The notes under the pieces were generated by a model. That model did no database searches. It saw only the letters and a program-made list of their open reading frames with translations, and was not told where the DNA came from. DNA of 27,413 nt, from assembly GCA_016758965.1 (NCBI GenBank), contig JAEPRB010000389.1, positions 1 to 27,413 of the forward strand. The letters run 5' to 3'. Positions 23,415 through 27,413 of the stretch are shown piece after piece; positions within the stretch are counted from its first letter, which is position 1; each line of letters starts with the position of its first letter. The position numbers were made by a program, and so were the translations under genes. The stretch comes from Circinella minor. Lineage: Eukaryota > Mucoromycota > Mucoromycetes > Mucorales > Lichtheimiaceae.

Positions 23415-24226
23415 ATGAGACTAGCATCGCTTAACGAAGAACTCGAATCCATTACTCGAGATTATGATTATGGTAATTGTGGGGTTGGAGGGAGTTGGGT
23501 TGTTTTTTTTTTTAAAATACATTCCAAAAAATAAAATAAAGTTTAGTTTAGTTACCAAAGTTTAATGACATTATATAACTTGATGTCAAGACCCTCCCCG
23601 CTCCTTATCACACGGGAACGAAAAGAAATATTAACAAATGTATATATTATATAATTAGGTATTGTCCCTGGGTCAGCAACTATTTTTGTTTTAGATGAAA
23701 TAGAAGCTTTAGGACGATTGGATTTGACACTTTTAGAAGGTGTGATGATTGTAGTTGAAGTAAATAATCAAGGATATAAGGTATGTTTATAATTATATAA
23801 AAAGGTTGGGCAAATAAGCAAATAAATTAATAAATACAAAAAACCGCGGATTTTTAGATTACTTCACATTCCCCACTTTATAGTGGTGCATCAGCCTTAG
23901 CAACTACTCAAGCAATTTTAGCACATATTAATCAACCTTTTGAAACCATGGAGAATTTATTAATGACGGTATCACCCATGTTTTGTGAACGATTTCAAGA
24001 AGTTTTGTATGAAAAATTACAAAGTGTCAATCAATCTCAAATAGTACCTTCCCAACATGATAATCAATCACAACAATCCACTACTACTACTACTACTACT
24101 GCTACCACAACAACATCTTTTAATCCACAACGACCATCGTCATTACCCCATTCATCAAATCCATCTTTGCATACTTCTACGAGTCCTAGTAATACAACCA
24201 ATACACAGGATAATTGGATTCGTTAA
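23415..24226 (+). CDS. GSKIP-domain-containing protein, 182 aa
   Basis: Exons: 23415-23472, 23659-23780, 23858-24226; 549 nt, frame kept. The start is MRLASLNEELESI. Residues about 40-118 resemble the GSKIP domain: a strand pair ending VMIVVEVNNQGYKI is followed by a helix with ETMENLLMTVSPMFCERF and EVLYEKLQSV. This parallels the vertebrate GSKIP pattern of a short strand, then Y-LLDTLSP-Y-E-F-----RLE. In animals GSKIP binds GSK3-beta and PKA; in fungi the role is not established and the kinase-binding part cannot be confirmed here. The tail (about 120-182) is a Gln/Ser/Thr/Asn-rich low-complexity region with a poly-Thr run encoded by an (ACT)n tract near 24079-24100. The domain call rests on pattern similarity without a search. 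Confidence 0.72.
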
Positions 24227-25240
24227 AAAAAATACCCACAAAAGATTGAATTCTTTATTTATTTTGTCTTGATGTCACATTCAAAGGAATGTTATATATC
24301 GATTTTTTTTTTCATTTTTCCCTAACAACGTATAAGCACCAAACAAAAATAACATGTGCAATGAACCGAAACATGAACTCTTCTCTCTCACTTTTTTTGT
24401 TTTCTTTTTCTACTTTCATAATTAGCATCTTTATTTATTTATTTTTCTAGCTATCTTTTTATTTTTTATTTATCCTACAAATTATATGTATTTCTATTAC
24501 GTTATGTGAGAGAAGGGGAGTGGGGGAAGAATGTACTAAAATAATAATAATCAATAATCAATAATAATAAAAACTCAAAGTTATTTATTACTAACTGAAA
24601 AAAAAAAAGTTGTACCGCATGATGACTTCTCACGACCTTTTTGTTACTACGGATTCATTTGTTTCCAACAGTCAGTCGATACATTTTTCTTGCGGGGCAT
24701 TTTTTTTTTTTAGAATTTCCTAAAGATAGGATTTCCACTAATGATTGATACGCAAACCTTATATTTTTTTTTTTTTTCAACTTGGTTAAAACACCCCAAT
24801 TTTTCTTATTTAACAATTTTTTTTTTCAAGCTTGTACATATGATAAAGATTAGATTGACTGGTAATATATATATTTTTAATATGACCCATTACTTGATAT
24901 ATATATATATATATTATTTGGCGTTTGAACGTATATAAATATTTACGTACAATATAAATGTTGGCATCCAAAAAGTGTGATTCATGTTTTATTATATGTC
25001 AAATTATTATTTTGCTCTTTCAGAATGTACGTATGATAAGTTTTAAAAAGAATATCGTCGTGTTTATTTATCTGTTCTCAACAATGCACTGGTAATCGCA
25101 TCAATACTTCAAGATCGAAATAACAATTATAATCTTCTTTCAAACAATAATTTCATAAATATAAAACTATAATCAATCAAGTGTACATTATTCATAACAT
25201 ATATAAATTGTGGCTGTAAAAAAAAAAAAAAAAAAATTAT
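24227..25240. other. 3' flank of the GSKIP-domain gene and AT-rich spacer
   Basis: The 3' UTR of the upstream gene lies at the left. No other gene is supported; the frame at 24741-24938 is a T-rich artefact. (ATA)n-like tracts (24540-24570) and long (TA)n (24897-24915) occur. Confidence 0.4.
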
Positions 25241-25714
25241 TTCAATATTGGGAATTATTGCTATGGACACCCCACAAATAAACAGTTATCAACTAAGTTC
25301 TTAGACACCATATAAATTATAGTAACAGCGTTACGTATCAACACCAATAACGCTTGTTTAACCGCTCATATTAATCTAACATTAAAATAAACATTCTATC
25401 TCGTTTGTTTTGTCTTCATAAGGACTATAACTCCCGCTTGAGTACATAATGAATATAGTAGTAAGAAAGCTTAAGAAATATTGACTGTTCTCATAAAAAG
25501 TTGAGCTGCTAATATAAGTCCCATAAATGTTTTTAAGTTTTATAACGATAATAACTGTCTAGATAATGTATCAATAACCGGATACGATGTAATTATATCA
25601 AATGGTTGTGTGGTGCCCTTTGAAAAATTATCAAAATGGGGTGTCTGTAAGAGTCGAAATTACCTAATAATATAGTATGTTTTTGGGGTGTCTGTAGCAA
25701 TTCCCTTCAATATT
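25241..25714. mobile_element. 456-bp inverted-repeat element with perfect 9-bp target duplication
   Basis: TTCAATATT occurs at 25241-25249 and again at 25706-25714, directly flanking a segment (25250-25705) with inverted ends. The left end is GGGAATTATTGCTATGGACACCCCA; the right end, reverse-complemented, begins GGGAATTGCTACAGACACCCCA. The arms match apart from a 2-nt insertion and two transitions. Extra copies of the end motif lie inside (TGGGGTGTCTGTAA at 25637-25650, and AGACACC near 25303). There is no coding capacity. A 9-bp duplication is characteristic of Mutator-like elements, so a MULE-type transposase is the natural candidate mover. The exact duplication suggests a fairly recent insertion. 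Confidence 0.85.
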
Positions 25715-26310
25715 ATCATCGAACTCTCAATTATCCCCCTTTGGTCTATTTTATACCCATTTACCTTTGAAAAAAAATAAACTATATTCCACAAACTACA
25801 TCATTTTAGACAATAACATCTATCCTTATTGATTCCAAAATCAAATAAATAAAGTGCTAATGCTTAGCCTATATTATCTTAAAGAGAATGTAGTTGCACG
25901 AGGAGGTGGATTAGCAATCCGTATCCAAAAAAAAAAAAAAAGAAATGCCTACCCACGAAAGCAAATCTAACGTCGTCCCTCACAAAAAAAAGAAATCACA
26001 CCCGAAAACTTTGAGTTTTTCTCAGCAATCATTTAACCCACAACACACTCTGATCGCATGAAGACGCGAATTTATTTTTTTATGTTTGCATATACAGAGT
26101 ACGTATAAGAATAATGTATTTTCATGACGAAAAAATTAGTTTACGTACTATATATTTATAAATAGTAAAAGCACTTTTCTTTATTATTACACAATTCAAA
26201 TGCAAATTAAATTGCATTAGTACTGTAAAAGACTAGAAGATTTAAAAGGTAAAAAGAGAACTAAAGAAAAGATTTTATTTGAAATAGTTTAAGGGTTATT
26301 TATACTATTT
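25715..26310. other. AT-rich spacer
   Basis: No gene is seen. A short less-AT stretch (25880-26060) includes GAGGAGGTGG and CACACCCG motifs but no believable frame. Confidence 0.4.
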
Positions 26311-26315
26311 GCAAT

Positions 26316-26450
26316 GACGAAAAAAGTATCATTGCTTCGTCGTAAAAATGTCATTGCTTTGCCAGAAAAGTGTCGTAGCTTCGACATAAATGTGTCGCAG
26401 CACGTACCAATAATATCACGTAGCTTGGCATTTTGTGATACTTTAACGGT
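26316..26450. repeat. Degenerate tandem repeat with about 22-bp unit
   Basis: Successive units start with a TC/GTC block and contain GCTT(C/T)G or related words: ATCATTGCTTCGTCG, GTCATTGCTTTGCC, GTCGTAGCTTCGAC, GTCGCAGCACGTAC, TCACGTAGCTTGGC. Spacing between starts is about 20-24 nt and each unit ends in an A/T-rich tail. The preceding CAATGACGAA (about 26312-26321) is an inverted half unit. It is non-coding in all frames. Confidence 0.6.
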
Positions 26451-27180
26451 GATATAAATAATAATACTAATAATAATGATAACAAAGATAATAATTATGA
26501 TGATATAAAAATGGTTTTAATTTTTATACGTTACACTATAATAAACCAGAGGTTAGGAACGAACAAGCCAATTCTATTCAACTTACCAGTTGATTAACTT
26601 TTATCAGATTTCAAAATTGAATAATTAATCTGTTTTTTTTTTTTTTTACTTTGGATCCAGTAAAAAAAAATGAGTTATTAAACTAGCAAAATGGTCGACT
26701 TGGGACGACTTTATTCGCCAATCTATTCAACCTTTTTAAACTAATAAAGTCAAGTACATAACTGAGTGTGTCTAATTTTCGCCATTCATTGTCGTTTTTG
26801 CCCCTCTCAATGATTTCGTATACCCTTTTATTTTCTTTTAAATTTTCTGTCACCACAAAATTATTATTGAACTTTTAGAGAGTACTTGTGGTACCAGTAT
26901 TGTTATTATTCTTATTGATATAAATATATTATTGTTACGTAAGAAGAAAAAAACATACGTAGTATGAAAAGAAAAAGACAAGTTAGAATGATCCTCATAA
27001 TCATTGTATTTGTTAAAGATCCTTTTATAAGTTTTATATATCACGGAAAAGATTTAATATGGTTTGAAAGTTGTATTTACGTATATATTTTATTGAATAC
27101 AGTGTTATGTGACAAATAGAATATTACAAATATAAGAGGATGTAAAATAAAGAAAAATATTTTTTTTTATAGGAGAGTAA
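26451..27180. other. AT-rich spacer
   Basis: No gene is seen. (AAT)n-like sequence follows the tandem repeat (26455-26500). TACGTA sites occur near 26938, 26956 and 27079. Confidence 0.4.
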
Positions 27181-27184
27181 ATAG

Positions 27185-27413
27185 TTTGTTTATAAAGAAG
27201 GTGTATCTCGGCCATAACTCCAAAAAAAAAAGTTACATTTTCAAGAGAGATCACAAAGAGATGTCACAAAAAAGTGACCCTCGATTTCTCTCGAAAAATC
27301 ACTGGCCTTGGTAGAAACTCTCAGTTTCGCCCGAAAGCAAGACCGATTGTTTCTTGAAGTACTATCAGTGGGCACGGAAGCAATTTCGATAGCACTTCTT
27401 GTCGCCTTGCTAC
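27185..27413. other. Compositionally distinct segment at the window edge, partial and unassigned
   Basis: From about 27200 the DNA abruptly becomes less AT-rich and loses homopolymers. A plus-strand frame is open from the TGA near 27277 to the edge (includes SLALVETLSFARKQDRLFL), and a minus-strand frame is open from the edge to about 27246 (includes SVPTDSTSRNNRSCF). Neither matches a family I recognise. It may be the end of a gene or a repeat that continues beyond the window. Confidence 0.35.

Noticed and set aside
24741..24938. 65-aa Phe/Tyr-rich frame
   Set aside because: Translation of T-rich and (TA)n sequence in a spacer.
26316..26450. Tandem array considered as a CRISPR array
   Set aside because: Units are diverged, only about 22 bp apart with no unique spacers, and the DNA is eukaryotic.

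Overview
The window looks like nuclear DNA of a Mucoromycota fungus, most likely Mucorales. The DNA is very AT-rich. Genes are split by short introns (mostly 50-150 nt) with GTAWGT-like donors and T-rich acceptors. The proteins are clearly eukaryotic: PRP38A, ribosomal protein eL13, an alanine aminotransferase and a GSKIP-domain protein. Two other gene types, a PD-(D/E)XK-like protein and a single-pass kelch membrane protein, resemble families I associate with this group. Genus cannot be fixed from the sequence alone. All exon models were built by hand from splice signals and reading-frame continuity.

Left third (1-8200), accessory in character. A decayed Mutator-like (MULE) transposase with DDE and SWIM-like remnants fills about 1-1700. 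An intact 12-exon gene (2008-4709) encodes a 596-aa protein with a PD-(D/E)XK-type core. Its stop codon lies inside a near-perfect inverted repeat of about 120 bp per arm with an 8-nt loop (4702-4950). A broken gene of similar character lies at about 6490-7020. The rest is AT-rich DNA with no supported gene.

Middle (8200-14000), a dense housekeeping block. PRP38A (+, 5 exons, RS tail) converges on RPL13 (-, 4 exons, last coding exon only 9 nt). RPL13 is followed on the same strand by a 5-exon alanine aminotransferase with a probable mitochondrial presequence.

Right half (14000-27413), gene-poor. A 9-exon kelch membrane-protein gene (17492-19912, -) and a 3-exon GSKIP-domain gene (23415-24226, +) sit among long AT-rich spacers. 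The spacers hold at least three short non-autonomous inverted-repeat elements: a 1262-bp element with 117-bp terminal repeats and TA duplications, a related 332-bp copy, and an unrelated 456-bp element with a perfect 9-bp duplication. There is also a degenerate tandem repeat near 26.3-26.45 kb, and the hexamer TACGTA is strikingly over-represented in the spacers.

The genes do not form one pathway. The most unusual features are the long palindrome fused to the end of the nuclease-like gene, the small transposon families, and the TACGTA enrichment.
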